NCBI GenBank assembly: GCA_028564705.1 | Contig: JAPXFQ010002431.1 | Span: 1,240,001-1,304,000 of the forward strand | DNA from: Apricaphanius iberus | Taxonomy: Eukaryota > Chordata > Actinopteri > Cyprinodontiformes > Aphaniidae | Length of the DNA stretch: 64,000 nt | Direction: 5' to 3' | Part shown: piece after piece, positions 40,536 through 55,500 of the stretch | Position numbering within the stretch: position 1 is the first letter of the stretch | Layout: the number at the start of each line of letters is the position of its first letter | Made by a program: the position numbers and the translations under genes | The notes under the pieces: generated by a model | The model's input: the letters and a program-made list of their open reading frames with translations, nothing else | Databases searched by the model: none | What the model was told of the DNA's origin: nothing

Positions 40536-43500
40536 TTAGTAGATCCTCAGATCCTTTGGTCCTTGGGGAATGGTCTGGAACGTGTTTATGAACATGTACC
40601 TCGAGAAGGTGATGTAGAGGTACCGAAACCACAGAAGCTGAGTGCGATGACACAGCATGGCGGCCTGTGAGATAAAGGTGGAGCGTAAAGAGACATTAAC
40701 ACTGTAATAATTATAATAAATGTCCCCGACAGCTTACTTTATGCAGTCGTTTCTGCCCTCCTTAGTGCATACTCATATTGCAGTGTATCTAAAGGGTGTG
40801 TGCTGTCTCTTGTGCACAAACCTATCCACCCTAAGGCTTACTTTTGCTTGCTTGTAGCCCTTTGAACCAACAACACAGCGGAGATGTGACGGCAGCAGCC
40901 GGCTGAAGGGCAGGTCCAGGAAGGAGATGTACTTCCTTAAAAGGCCAACAGTCTCCAGGGAGAGCAACACACACTCTGGAAGCAAAGGCAAGGGAGACTC
41001 AGCCAGCTGGTAAAGTTGTTAAAAGCTCAGGGTGGAGGTTAACTGGGTCACCGTCCCGACACCAAGCTCAGACGGTTTTTCAGGTTCTTAGGCAGCAGGA
41101 AAAGGAGAAGTGAGGGATAACACCTCATATAAAAAGGGAACAGACTGGTTTTTGCCATGTGTGCACTAAGAAGTCCTCTAGGTGATTAGCTGAGATCCCC
41201 TTACTGCCTGATGGCGAGAGGTGATCATCGGGCCTAATCATCAACTGCTTCACTTTGAGCCGACAGTAGGGACGGGTCATCGGGGTGACGCAGACAATGC
41301 ATTGTAGAATATAATTCTTATCCCTTAAAACAAGCTCAGAGTAGTGTTCTACTGGAAAGGAAGGAAAACTGATATTTGTTTTCCAAGCCAAATTCAATTT
41401 TTGATATGAATCTTTTTATTTCATCCCTTTCCATTCTTAAAAAGTGACGAAAATAGTTTTGTATGGCTTGCTTTTATTTCTATCATCCCTTCTTGGAGTT
41501 GACCTGAATTCAAAAGCCAAATAAATACAGGCTATAAAACATGCGTGTAAAACAAGTTGGAAGTCCATGGGTGGGCTGACATTACTATGGAAACCCAAGA
41601 GGGTTTTTTCGGTTCTCAATATAAAAAGAATGACACCTTCATAAATGGAAAAAAACAACTATAAATCTATAAAATCGATATGTTTCCTAGCCTTAGTTTG
41701 TAGTTTTGACAAAATCAGGAAAGGTTCAAGAGATATTAAGACGCTGTATAGTTCGTTAGTCTTTATACGTCTAATTTATATTTAACACTCATGTGTACAT
41801 AGAAGTTTTTAACAAACATGGGAAAAAGTCCATTTTAAACATATTTATAACTTGCTTTCCATCCTTTGAATCTTTTTAACTGGTCATTCGCTGCACTTTT
41901 TGGAACGTCTCAAGTCAAATTAAAAGAGAAAGCACTCAAAGCGGTGGAGAGACAAAGACTTGTCTTGGATGCTCCCTTAAAAAAACATTTGAAATGACGA
42001 GCTGAGAAACATTCTGAAAGCAGATGAAACAACCTTTAGAGCAAATAAACTGGAGCTGAGAAAAAAAAAAATTTTGGAAAATGTTTGAACAGAAGAGGGC
42101 GCCAAACATTCAATAAATCGGCAAAAATCAGCCAGTCTTTGCTGGTTCGGAGTTTTCAGTAAACATTTCAATCAGCTAAAAAGTTGTCTTTATGTAACAC
42201 CTTACCTTTAGGCAAATCACCAGTGGAAGCAAGGTGTCTGTAAGGGAAACGAGAAGGTTTAGTGTTGTCTGCACAGCTCATGTTGCAGGAACATGTTTAT
42301 GTTGAATTCATTTTGGGGAAAAAACCCGAAAAACGTTGACTATGCAGACTGTTGCTCATATCTATTTGCAGTTATCTGTATGTTACTGTTTGGTTGTTGT
42401 CTATGGGCACAATGTTCCAGGTTTCCCCTCAGCTTCACACTTCAAGCATTAACTGGCTGCTGACCCAAAACCAACGAGCAAAACAACACTGTGGTGTTGA
42501 GCAGCGTGAAACCAGCACACGCTCCGCTCTGGGCAGCAGCCTCATGGGAATCATGGGATGGGATTAAAAAAAATTTTTTTTTAGGGCTAACAGACTAAAA
42601 GAGAGCCGTAATCACCAAGATATAGCTGGTTAATAGAAAGAGATCCAAGTGCATTCTAGGGATCGTGAATGTTCTCCTCACAAACATTTCTTTAAGCTAA
42701 CAGTCTGACTGCAGGCTGCCTCTCCAAACCAAACCGAAGCTGCGCTCTCCTCCCTCTTCACCGCTTCGGGGACAGGATTTATGGCCACTAGCTAGGAGCC
42801 AAGCCCAGTTCCTCGGAGGACTCTTATTTGTATGATCTCTCAGCTATGTAAAGACCGATGCTGAAAAACATGATGTGTGTGTGTGTGTGTGTGTCTTTGT
42901 GGGGAGGCATTCTGAGGGATGGCTGCTGTTGCTGTGAGTCCAAATTTTTGGCCTTTTCCTGGAAAGACTTTTATTTGACTTGTGGAGTGGAGTGCTTTCA
43001 AGGGTTTTAGCATTGCCGTTTGCCAAAGTCCTTCATGGCCGGCCTTACCTGACAGCTTTATAGATGGCTACGTGATTGGCATGACCGCTCACACCTCTTC
43101 CATCAAAGGTCAGCACCTGAAACAACAGAATTGCTTATGGTTTTGGGAGAAAAAAATTATGGGGAACAAAAACCCTGGAAGAATGGTGAAGTCTAAGAGT
43201 ACAGTTAAATCACTCAAAGCAATAAAAAAAAGAAAAGATGTGGGGTAAGGAGAAGCATTCTGGTGCCTGACCATGGAGCTGCATGGCAGCTGACAGCAAG
43301 ATATTTCAGGGTGTTTTTCTGTGCATATTTGAACACCGCAGAAGGAAACAAGAAAAAAAAAAGAGAAAAAGAAAAAAAATCAGGTCAAAGGGAGAACAGA
43401 AGGCCCATGACTTAAAGATGTGCTCAGGTCTACTGTACCAAGACTTTCTATTCAAAGTGTAGACTCATGTGAATGTAAAGTCTATAACAGGAGAATGACA

Positions 43501-46500
43501 GAATGTAAGGCAGAAGAGGAAATATTCTAAGAACACCTTCCTTAGTATTTCTGTGCGTACATTTTTTTCTTTCTTAAGCAAAAATCTGACCAATATAAGA
43601 CATTGAAGACGCAGCTTTCGCCCCAATTACACCTTCGGGTCTTTCTAGTGTCTCTCTACCAGTTTTGTATATCAAAACACTTTTTCAGGAAAAAAGATTC
43701 TCGCCACATTTCCGTAAATTGACAGATTTGTGGAGTGGACCCGCACAGCATGATGTTGCCACCACCATGTTTCACCATGGGAATGGCGTGTTCAGGCTTG
43801 TTCAGAGATGCTGTCGAATTTTTAAAAAACCTTTTTGTGATTGTCTTACAGTGTATCCGTGCATCATGTATTCTCTCTGCTACTGTTCATAATAATAAAT
43901 TAGATATAAATTTAGAATATATAACAAGAGAATACACAATGCATTCATCTGACGGAGCCATATTATCATTTTCGGGATTTCAGTTGATTAATTTGAACAG
44001 ATGTTTCTTTCTGTGTGACTAACATGACTCTTTAGCCATACTTTTGGGCTGCATTTTTCAGTAGCTGGGCTGGACAGGATGGGAGGAGATGGTGGGTTTA
44101 TTTGTCCACTTCAACAGCAAAAAGGGATCAGCGACTAAAAGACAGGGGGATCTGATTGCACTTATTTCATCTAACATTATTAGCTTGTTTTCCTGCTTTT
44201 GTGTTGCCTTTGGTAAGGGTAATTACTATTTAAGTTCTTGTTGATATAAACCAGATGTGTGTGGAAAAGAAAGAAAAGATTATGACTCTAAATTTGTCGC
44301 ATTCCCTCCAGCTAATAGTATGGAACTGCTCTGGCGGACGATAAGAATCTTTGTGTAAACAGATTTTAACGTTCTGCTGCAGCAGAGGCAATTTCCTCTG
44401 CGTTTCCAGAGCTAAAAATGCAGCGAAAGGCTGGGCTAAAGTATAATATTGCACATGCCGCAGTAAAACAGCGACCATGAACTGGGAAGCTATGGTGCCA
44501 AAACATATGAATGATATAAAATCCTTAAATAACAAAGGGGAAATGATCAGGGCACAAGAGTTTGAATGAGAGGTGAACTCACCATGTTGATGGAGTGTGT
44601 TGTAATGTGCTTCAGTACCGCAGTGGAGACTAATGAGACGCTCCATTCTGCTTTGGGATCGTCTGGAAGTTTTCTGTAGCAGGCAAAATAAAATAAAAAA
44701 TGGGAAAAAGAAAGAAACTTGTGTTTTATTACAATGTTATCTGATAGACCAAACAAAGTAGTGCGGTGGATGAATATTATACATAGTTTTTTACGCTAAT
44801 GAACACACCCTTTACTCTGATGCTTCTTAGAAATCCCACATCAATTACCCTCCATAGTCACATGAACAGCAACAGTAAGTGTGTAAACATTATGCCTCTT
44901 TTTAAGCAAGTAATAATAGATCTATGGTCTGTAAAAAAACATGTCGAAGTTCTTTGCACCAACCCACTCTCACATAAAGTGATCTCACCAGCTCAATTCC
45001 TAAATTCAACAATTACAGCTCTTTCAAAATGAGCTGTTTAGATGGCTCTGTGATTTTTATGCAAATTGATAGCAGACCACGCCCATCCATCTTGTTACTA
45101 TGCTGCAGGTTTGCCACACATGAGAATGGCAAGGAATTAGGATTGGTGGGTGGGATTTGACAGATGATATGCAAATTACGCTTAATGAGACTTCATAATA
45201 GTGTCCTTTTCACTATTGGAACTCCAGGGTTTTTTTAACCAGATCTTTCTCTGATGGGCTGATCAGCTGGGCCGCTCCTCTAAGCTGCCTTTTCTCCGCA
45301 CACAATCGGTCCTTCAAAGATTCAGCTAAAGACATCCGCATATCACGAATGTTTCAGCAGCAAGTAGCGTCACTGATCAGCGTAAAAAGGCACCCAGAGC
45401 AGCAGAACTAACAAGAGAATTGACATAGAAGAAGCAGGGATTGTTGCTGTCTTTTGGTTTAGTTTTGTTATAAACTCCTTCGTCAGAAACTGTTCTAATT
45501 TTTAAAAAGCCGGTTTTTGGGCAACGTCTGCTAATTTCCTTCTGAATTACAACCAATCAGCACGACATTACCACAGCTCATGCTGAGTAACACCATACAC
45601 ACCCCTGCAAAGGAACTCTGCTGGCTCTTGAAACAACATCGAAAATGGCCCCATTGCCCGGGCTCAGTGAAGTAGACCGGTCCGGTCAAATTACTTTGAA
45701 GCCCTGACAGTGGAAATGCGCCTAATAAGGCACTTAACGGTTTATCCCCGTTTTCATATTGTCCATTCCTCCATTATGTTTGTGCTAAATATGGTTTAAA
45801 GGGTTTTCTTCTCCTCACCCTGTGCGAATGTTCATTAAAGCCAGGAAACCATTTTCTATATCCACATTTAAAGGGCCTATATCATGCAAAACCATGTTTT
45901 TGGAGTTTTCAACCATCTGGTAATGCAATTTTCTCATAAAAAAACCAAACCAGAGTGGTTTATGGCTTAATTCACGCATGTCCGAGTAATCCTCCTGAAT
46001 TCTCCTCTCTGAGCAGCTGTCCCTCTCTCTCCTAGAAATCGACTGTGACATCACTAGTTGAAAACAAGAGAGTCCTAGAGGTGTCTGTACTGCCCCTGCA
46101 GGCAGAGCGGTTTACCTCGGCTAGAGTTCTAAACACACCCTCCTCCTCCTCACAGTTCATGGCAGCTTCGGTTTTTGGCTGCATGGATTACAGGATTTTA
46201 TTCTACATTCCTAAAGAACAGCAGCTGGATCAAAGAACAAAGACGCCTGATGGACAGAGAAGTAAGTGGCTACATGCCAATGCTCAGAATGTTCAGTAAA
46301 CGGGTGCAAACAACACCCACAGCTTTTTTATACACTGGGCTAAAAAGATTTGCTTAATGGACTCAGCTAGTTGGTTTCGGCTCCGTCTAAAGCCTGGAGA
46401 TTCAGCAACCGAAGAAGGCTTTATTGACTCCGTTTTTTTACGTAAACAAAAAATAAATAAACCAAACGTCTTAGCTCTTAATTTAACAGACTTTTAATTT

Positions 46501-49500
46501 TAGGTTAAATTAGTTGGGTTAAATTTTAGGTCAAATTAATACTGTATAACACCAACGGTAACATTTTAGCATATCCCAGAAGTTGAAAACTGTGAAATTG
46601 CATGATATAGTCTCTTTTAAACATTTGTTCTCAATTCCAAATAGTAAAGATTTTTGAATATTAGGTCTGAATTAAAACAACAAAGAATGAAGCAAAGTGT
46701 GGTAAGTAAATAAATTACAATTAAAATTCTAAGTGAAGGACACAGAAAGTATAGGGCTTGAGTCTGTCAAGTCTGAAGTCTTATTTTTGCCACTTTTTGT
46801 TCTCATAATTGAGATGCCATCTATGCTGATTGGAGATGTTTAACAAATTTTCATAAGAAATAGTAAAAACCAATAAAAACTTTGTAATCATTTTGTTTGT
46901 TGACGTCACAAAAAATACATAAGACTTTAAGGTTGTAACAAAACTACAGGACTACGTTTGCAGGGCACTTTACTAACACAAAAACAGTTATTTCTTTTTC
47001 CTTTTTTTCCTTTTTCTATTTTTAAACAGTCTAGATTCAACACGGCATTAGAAAGTGAGCTTTTGTTAGGTGCAAAGCCAACTGAGTATTGCAGAGTTCA
47101 AAGGTTAAGGGTTGCTAGGGCCTGAAGCTTCTGCAGCCCGGAGGCGACACAAAGCACAAATCAAACATCAAGGTTGGCCAACCCACTCTGCTGACCTACT
47201 GAACATTCACACATCCTCTGCTGAATATTGATCTCATGCGTTTCCCAACATCCTAAACGCAGGCGGAAGACATACACACAAAATAAGAGCAAAGGGGCTT
47301 CAAATCGGCTTAGCTATGAATATAGCTGACATGTTTCACAGTAAAAAAGACAAAAAAAAACAGAGGCTTAAATAAAAAAATAGTGAACCCTGTTCCCACT
47401 GCGCTGCTTTAAACTGATAAAAACCTTTAAAAGGTTGCTGACATCTGCAAGGCAGAGTGTAGCTTTAAACTTTTAAAAGATAAGAACAAGGATAAGAAGT
47501 GCTGAGGTTTTTCTGCACAACATAGCAATAATTTCCATTTTAGTTTGGTACCAACAATGAAAATGTCTGGCCAATGGTGGAAGTCTTTATTTCCTTGGGA
47601 AATTTTCTTAGACTAAAAAAATACTTTACGAAAATGATCTGAAAAAAAAAAATCTGCAGATTTATTGTCAGCTCCGGCCTTGCAGGTTTGTGAGTGTAGA
47701 TGTGGCTTTGTGTGAGCAGTTGCCTCCATACCTTTTGTTGCTAACAAAGAGCCTGGACAGTTGAGGTTTTGGAGGGAAGTGATGGATTAGAATGCAAATC
47801 TACTGGCAGCCGGGGGCATGTGTGGGGTCAGGCAATGGGGCGGGGGATTCTTATGAATGCAACAATGGGGAGGAATGAGGGTTCAGAGCTAGTTTAAAAT
47901 GGTCCATCATGGACTGAATGCAATGCCCTGACAATTTGATACCAGTGACCTACGAATGAGGCCTGGCCTTCGTCTCACCTGGGCTTTCTAATCCTAAACA
48001 AAATGTATCCAAATCAGTATGAATCTACAAATTAAAGCAAGGGGTAAAGGTATTCACACACCCCTTAAATTTTCCAAGATGTTGACAGATTATTCCCATG
48101 AACCTCAATGCCACCTGCTCCATTACGGTACCAATCATGTAGGGTCTTGGGACGTGGGCACGTCACTGGGATGCGGGGAGGGGTTTCCATCTTCCATCTA
48201 CTGGTTGTTTAGACTTAGATTTCTTTTTTCCCCTCTCTCTTGTTTTTTCCCTCTCTGTGTCCATAACCACAAGAAATTAAACCCACAGCAATAACTAATA
48301 AATAATTTTCATACATATTTATCAAGTGGAGTACTATAGCAAAAGTGTACTATAGTAAAAGCTATAGTAAAAGTAAATGATCTGCTTGAGAAAGTACATT
48401 TGTTGGTCTTGTACTTATACTCAGACACCAATTCTGAGATTTCCCATAATTCTTTGCACAACAAATTTTGCAAAACGTGCAGATGGAGATTATCTGTGTA
48501 GATTAATGTTGATGTTTTGGCATAGATCTGAGTCATTCTAACACATGGATATGTAGACATCTAAATTATTCTACCGTGGCTATTGCTGTATGTTCTAGGG
48601 TTGTTGTCCTGCTGGAAGGTGAACCTCCACAGTCAGTCACACAAGTTTTCTTCCAGGACGGCCTTGCATTTACGATCATCTATCTCCCATCGACTCTGAA
48701 CAGCTAACGTCTACTTTTTGAATATTGGGTTAAAATGTTCACATTTGGTCTCATCTGACTACAGCACATCTTTGATTTTCACCTTACATAAATTGTGGTA
48801 AAGTGAAAGTTAAACTTCTTGTGGCTTTTTCTTTCAGTAATAGCTTGCTTCTTGACACTAATCCATTATGGCCAGAATTCTGGTGTGCACCACTAACAGG
48901 TGTCCTGCTGACTCTCACCCGAGCAGTTGATCACTGCACTGTTGCTTTTGGCTGATTATCTAACTAATCTTCAAGAGATGTTCTACGCTGCGGATATGGC
49001 GATAACCTCTTCACCGCTTCCTCCATGTCTGCTTTGTTCTTTGGTCTCCATGGTGCTCTTTGAATTGTATGCACGTAAAACATTTTCAAGTTAATAAGTA
49101 AAACCTTCTGGGTTACACTAGATTATATCTAAGGGTATCAGAGGAATGGAAAGTGAATAAAAGAAATGCACAAAAACACTTTTTAGATTTCCTTTTGTAA
49201 AAAATATGACTTCAACTTCACAATTTTGCACTTTTTTGTGATGCTCCTTTGTCTAAAGTATCTAAAAATTCACTGAAGATTGCTATTGTGACATGACAAT
49301 AATGGAAAAGTTGAACTTCAACTATCAACTTAAGCTGATACTACTTACTAATCTAATAGTTAAGAATTCGGCCAATGTAAATAATTATTCATATAATTTA
49401 AAAAAATGTAAAGTAACATTTTAGTAGATAGATAGATAGATGGATAGATAATCCATCTGACCTTTCTCCAGCAGGATGCAACGCTGAGTGTCAGCTTTAC

Positions 49501-52500
49501 CATGGCAACAGGGTGAGCTGTCCTAAGGTAACCTCACCAGATCCTGTTTGTAGCTTTGCATGCGGATGCCTAATTGCTTGCAGACATCTGTACGCAGTTT
49601 TTGAACTTTGGCCCAGTAAAAGGATTCTGTGTGTGTGTGTGTTACAGAGGGCTTGTTGAGTTTGGTCACATGGACCACAGGCCTGTGCAACCGCCAGACT
49701 TCTGTCTACACGGTATATGTCCTGCTGGGAACAGCCGAGATGCCACTGCACGTTGACAGCACACCCGCAATAAGCCACTGTAATCAGCCGGCTGCTGCTG
49801 TGGTAGCTACGGCGGTTGACACACGCCGTTTCATTATTTGCAGGGTCCTCGCCGCTTGCTGGTTTGGTCACTATTCTAATAGGTTGAATCGATAACTGTA
49901 GGATAAAAAAAAAAAAAAATAATAATAATAATATATATATATATGGGTCATATGATGGTCATATGGGCAGTTGCCCAAGGTGGCTTTGGAATGGGATGGG
50001 TCCGGCTGAAAGGATGGAGTTCAGAGGAGCACCAGATGGAAAATATATAAGGAATCTGTTAATTGTGACCTGAACCCGTTTCCATTGCCTTCACACACAT
50101 ACAGTAAACGAGGACTGTAAATGGGCTTGATATTAATATTGCTGCGGAGATTTGCTCTTATCCAGTTGAAGACCAAAGGGTTAATTTTATGATTTGCCAG
50201 TGACAGAAGCATTCAAATAAAATCTGGGCATTGGCTAGAGTCAGCCATTGGCAGAGCAAAACCCATGGATGGAAGTTCAGTCCCACAGATAATGCATCGG
50301 TGAGCCAGTGGGATTTACTTAGCGAGTAGCTAATCGAGCCCAGGGAGTAGGCAGAGGTAAAGCACGGGGAAGAAAGGGAGGCACCAGACCGTGTTCAGAT
50401 CAAACTTGATTGCGGACTGTCAACACAGCTGCCCCATTGGTCACAACTGCTATATTAAAGCAGAGCTCATGTGGTACTCTTGCCACATCGCAGAGATGAT
50501 CTGAATTGCATGAAATGCATAGGAACTCATCTAACCAAGCTCTGTCGTCATTTAAACACAACACTAATGGCTCCCTCATCAACCACGCAGTACAGCATGG
50601 ACTGGTTAAGGCTTCTGTTCTTGTGCCGCAGAACCTGTCTGAGTAAGCGTCTCCATAATATACAGGTAGTGTTACCTCCTAAAGAGCCATGTTCAAGATG
50701 ATTTTAGGCTACAGTTAAATTCAAAAGTATTCTTACCAGTTGGCATCTTTTTATTTATTCATGTTCAATTTTGTCCCACAACACCACACAATTCAGTGCT
50801 TTATGTGACAAAACCAACTTAAAGCTGTATTTAGGTCTGAAGTGGAAGAAAATTATTCACTTTTATTCTACAAATAAAAATTAGAAGTATGGCACGCATT
50901 TCAACACCCTTTACCATACTAACCTACAAATAAAATCCAGTGCAACAGAGAGGGCAAAGATAACATTTATCAGAGAAGCAGCCAAGAGGCCCATGATGGA
51001 TGAGCAGCACTAATCGTGCACATCACGAATCCATCCTGTATTGTTGAGCTACTAGAAGGAGAAACCCAGCGCTAAAAGAAAGAACTATTTGCAGGAAACA
51101 CAGCAATCATGTGGAGAGAAAGGTACTCCGACGAGATGAGACCAAATGTGAACGTATTGGCATGCATGGTGGTGGCATCATCATGCAGTGGAGATGTTCT
51201 TCTACTACAGAGACATAGAGGTTGGCCACAGCGGGATGGAGGCAGGAAGAAAATCTGACAAAGGCCGCAATAAGATATGAGACTGGGGTAGAGGCTCACC
51301 ATCCAGCACCCTTTTTATGTACAGCCAGAGCTACATTATGTAAGGGATAATGCCCGACGAGGTGTACATTATCAGAAAAATAATGGACGACGTGGAGGCG
51401 TGAACCGTCCGACGCGAACGAAGTCCATTATTTTCTGATAATGGTCACCTCGAAGGGCATTATCCCGCTTATACCATGGTCACTTACGAAAGAAGGACAT
51501 ACTTAATCAATTAATAATACTTTCATGTATTTTAGAGTTAAAATCGCGAGGTTTTTTTATATAAGTCGAGCGCACTATTTAATATCTCCCGCATAGAGGT
51601 GTTGCCAAGCAACTTGGCCAGAGCGAGCCGACCGCAGCGATTTATCAGTGAGGGGAAGTGAGATGATGGCTTTACCTTACGTTACGTCATACTAAATATC
51701 ATTACAGAAGGCCAGTACACTACTTACTGCTTGTGTGTGTCCAGAGGATGATGCAAATAACGTTGAGACTCCGTTGCCATTTGAGCCAGCGCAATAATTT
51801 AGAACTGTCATCAGGCAATTTGACGGGACGCCTTTCCTAGGTGTACATTATCACTTTTTAATGTACAACCTCCAGCCAATCAGAATAGAGTATTCACCCA
51901 TACCATGGTATAAAATAGTTTAGATCAGCAGTGGTCAAGTGTACAGCATGTTTTAGATGCTTCACTGATTAACCACTGAGAAGCTAATTCAGCTATGAGA
52001 ATTTTAAGTAGTAACATGACGACGTATCAAAAAGTTCAACCGGTGTCAATACTTTTGGAAAACACTTTAGAAGTCTTGAAATTATCACATGGAAAGGTTC
52101 ACATCCTGAGTGGTTTTCAAAAACTGAAGGGTAGGTAACAATCAGTGCTCTTAAAACAACTAGAAAGCTGTGTCGGACTCCGTCCTAAAGCACTTGGCTT
52201 GTTTGCGTCTTATCTAAAGAATACAAACTTCTTTATGTCAATAGGCAACTTCTCCTTAGAATGGACTGAAATCATATGTGGCATCCCACATATTTAATAT
52301 CAACATGCTGCAGCTTGCTCAGACAAGAGCTAGCTGCCGCATGTTATAAGAAGCAATAAGATTAGCTACCATAACTATGCAGATGATACTCAGCTCTATA
52401 TTAAAATATCAACTGGTGACTTTGAACCCACCCAAACCCCAAGCAAATGCATTGAGCAAATCAATGCACAGCCATAATTTTCTCCAGCTAACCCCCCCCC

Positions 52501-55500
52501 CCCCCCCCCAAAAAAAAATTAAAAATATACTATTTTTGAAACTAAAAAAACGAACGATCAAGACTCAGCACACAGCTTCAGTTAATACAGCTTGAAACTA
52601 CTGATCAGGCACGAAATCATGGTTTAGTAATGGACCCAGACCTGAACATCCAGAGAGAAGCTGTATTCAGTTTTTCAGCTATTTTAATCTGGAACAAACT
52701 TCCAGGTGACTGCAAAACTGCTGACACGTCGATTTCCTTTAAATCAAGACTAAAACTCCACCTGTTTAGAGCTGCCTTTAATCAATAACCACAGGAATAC
52801 CGTTTATTGTAGTTTGGATATAAGTTTTTCATTACTTTACTTTTTTTTATTTTTATCACTGTAATTTAATTTATTTTTTTTCATTGTGTTTAGTTTTTAT
52901 CATATAAAGCACTTTGAACTTCCTTGTTGCTGAATTGTGCGATGCAAATAAACTTGACTTGTCATTTCACAGCTTCAGAGAGCTTTCAGTTGTTTTCCAA
53001 ATGCATAGAGAACTAGTCCAGGTATATTATCTCATAATAGCTAAAGCTGCAACACAAAACCGAACCAACTCTAAAGATTAATTTCATTCTAAAGGTTACC
53101 CTTTCCGCTCTTCACTGGGCCACACAAAACAAACAGCTAGAAAAACAAGAACATACTTGAATCGGCGGGGTTGGGAGCAAACCCAAAGTTTTGGCTGGCG
53201 GGCCGTGTGTCGACACAAGCCGAGAAAAACATGCGATGACCTATATTAGCCGTGCTTGGTGTGTCGCCACAATTTACCCCACAGTCCTTGGCTTAAGCAG
53301 ACGTGGACACGGGGGGAGGAGGAAGAGGGGGAGGAGAAGGCAGGGAGCAAGTGAGCAGGCTTCTCAAAGTGCTGATTAGGTGTGTGTTTCAGGCAAACAG
53401 GGGAATACGGGGAAAGGGGAAAATGGGCCACCCTCCAGTTCAGCAGAGGTGCAGACAGTTCGGAGAACAAAGTTCAGTGTATTCTGTGTGCACTAGATGA
53501 TAAAATGGACAGAGCCTGTGGCGAAGCACGCGCACGCAGGCGCGCTTTTTCTCCAGGGCAGACAGTCTGGGCTTGCTGCCAGCTCATTACTGGGAGTTCC
53601 AGGTGAGAGTTAGAGTTCCTGCAGCTCTCCTGGTGAGTTAACAAATGGGGACTCACGTGGAAGCAGCTCAGAGCTTCTGAGACACTGCAAAAGTCTGAAA
53701 ATCAGACTGAAGGTTTTATCCACATAGGAGAAGGATGAGTGAAAAAAAATCTTTGAAGCCTAAATGTAGTGATTATTCACTACATAATTATTTATTATGG
53801 TATGGCTTTAAATCATGACATTGATAAAAAAAAAAAAACACGTGCTTTAAGCTCATTTTTTAAACTTGCTCTACAATATTTTTGCAAAAATGTACAAATA
53901 AATATATTTTGATTCATACTGGACATAAAAAAGAATATGGCAAAATGGCTGCTGGCAACTGTAAGTTTTTTTGGGGGTGAATTTGGTGTCCACAGGGTAG
54001 ACCATTCAGCTTCCTTGTAAGGATGAATGAAGTCACTTGCTGGCAGAAAGCCAGGATATCATTTGTGGTTGCCGCTTTGTGTTTTTGGACCTGATGCTTT
54101 CCAAGAGGTAGACATGTTGAGGCGTTGAGCAATGCGCTAAATAAAGAACAGCCACTCATTTATACATATCTTAAATCAGGTTGGCTACTTCGGGAAGTCC
54201 AGACATGCCCCTTGCCTGCTTTTTCTGAGGGATCCCAAAGCATTCCCTCGGCCAGCAGAGATATTATCTCCTCAGCCTATTCTGGGGTCTGCCAAGCAAT
54301 CTCCCTCCAGTAAGATTTCCAAAAAAGTACCCTAGGTATCCAGGAAGGAGCCCCAATCAGATACCAGAACCTCCTCGACCGACTCTTTTCTATGCAGGTC
54401 CACTTAGGATGACAGAGCTCCTCGCCTTATCTCCAAGGTTGGGCCCAGCCACCCTGTGGATGAAGCTCATTTCAACAGCTTATATCAAGGATCTTGCATT
54501 TTTGCTCATATTCGACACACACATACACACACATTTATATATATACACACACACACACACCTATGATAACTATAGGACAGAGTAGGAATATAAAAAAGAC
54601 CTGTAATACCCAGCCTTCCATTATTTCAAAGCAGATTATCTATTTCCAACACTTTATTAGTTTTCCAACAGTTTCTTGACATTTGGGTATTGCTTGTACA
54701 ATAATTTGTATTTCAGGGATGTCCCTAAACTCCTGCGCACAACAACACATCACCTTTGAGACGCTCCAAAATCACAGGGAAATAGGGCTGATGATTTATA
54801 ACAAAACACTGGTGGAATGAAGGTGTTTTGTTGCACATAATGCCTTATTTAGAGGCTGAAATTTGGCTGTCACATTAACTACCATTATATGACTATGCGC
54901 TGGTCATGAGTGGATATAAACTTCTCCCGAATGACTCCAAGTTGCTCCAAACTTGTCTGGGTGAGTAAATGAACATGATGCATGCTAAAAAGAAGATTCA
55001 GGTGGCAAAAAAAACGTACTTCCTTTTTTAAAGTCAAAGCTACCTGTAGATTTTTTTTCTCTCCCTTTCCAAACGGCAGTCATAATACATCTCCAGAACA
55101 CCTCCCTTTGTGTAGGTTATTCAGTTTTAGCTATATGAGTTTAAAAATCATAAACATTTGTATTGGTCATGCTCAAATTTGTTATTTTAACATAAAAGAC
55201 TATATATGAATAGCAAGATCAGTCTAATTTACTTTTTTAGTGTAATGACTATAAGTAATTGTAGTACAACAATAAGGCTCCCCTTATAAATAGCTAATAA
55301 ATTGTTCATTGATAGGCTATGATGTTAATTCATCTGAAAAGTATTTGCAAACCGTTAAAAATGGTTCATTATGCAGCGATTAAAGGAAAGAAAGAAACAA
55401 AACTAACCAGTTTATTTTTAAATAGAAAACTAAATCTGTTCACGTACATATTTTCTCTAGAGGTGATAAACATTTTAGTCAATAACATGTAGTAAGTAAC

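Larger units (their letters stand above)
49276..50715. other. pigl intron 2, microsatellites, otherwise unassigned
   Basis: It holds (GATA)n at 49425-49450, a short (TG)n near 49630 and an A-run/(TAA)n/(TA)n tract at 49905-49944. No gene seen. Confidence 0.5.

Noticed and set aside
42352..42567. 71-codon plus-strand frame in a pigl intron
   Set aside because: No similarity that I recognise and no splice or promoter context.
53191..53656. Overlapping open frames on both strands in a G-rich patch
   Set aside because: Several frames are open at once because the patch has few stop codons; none has a recognisable motif, and it lies within pigl intron 2.
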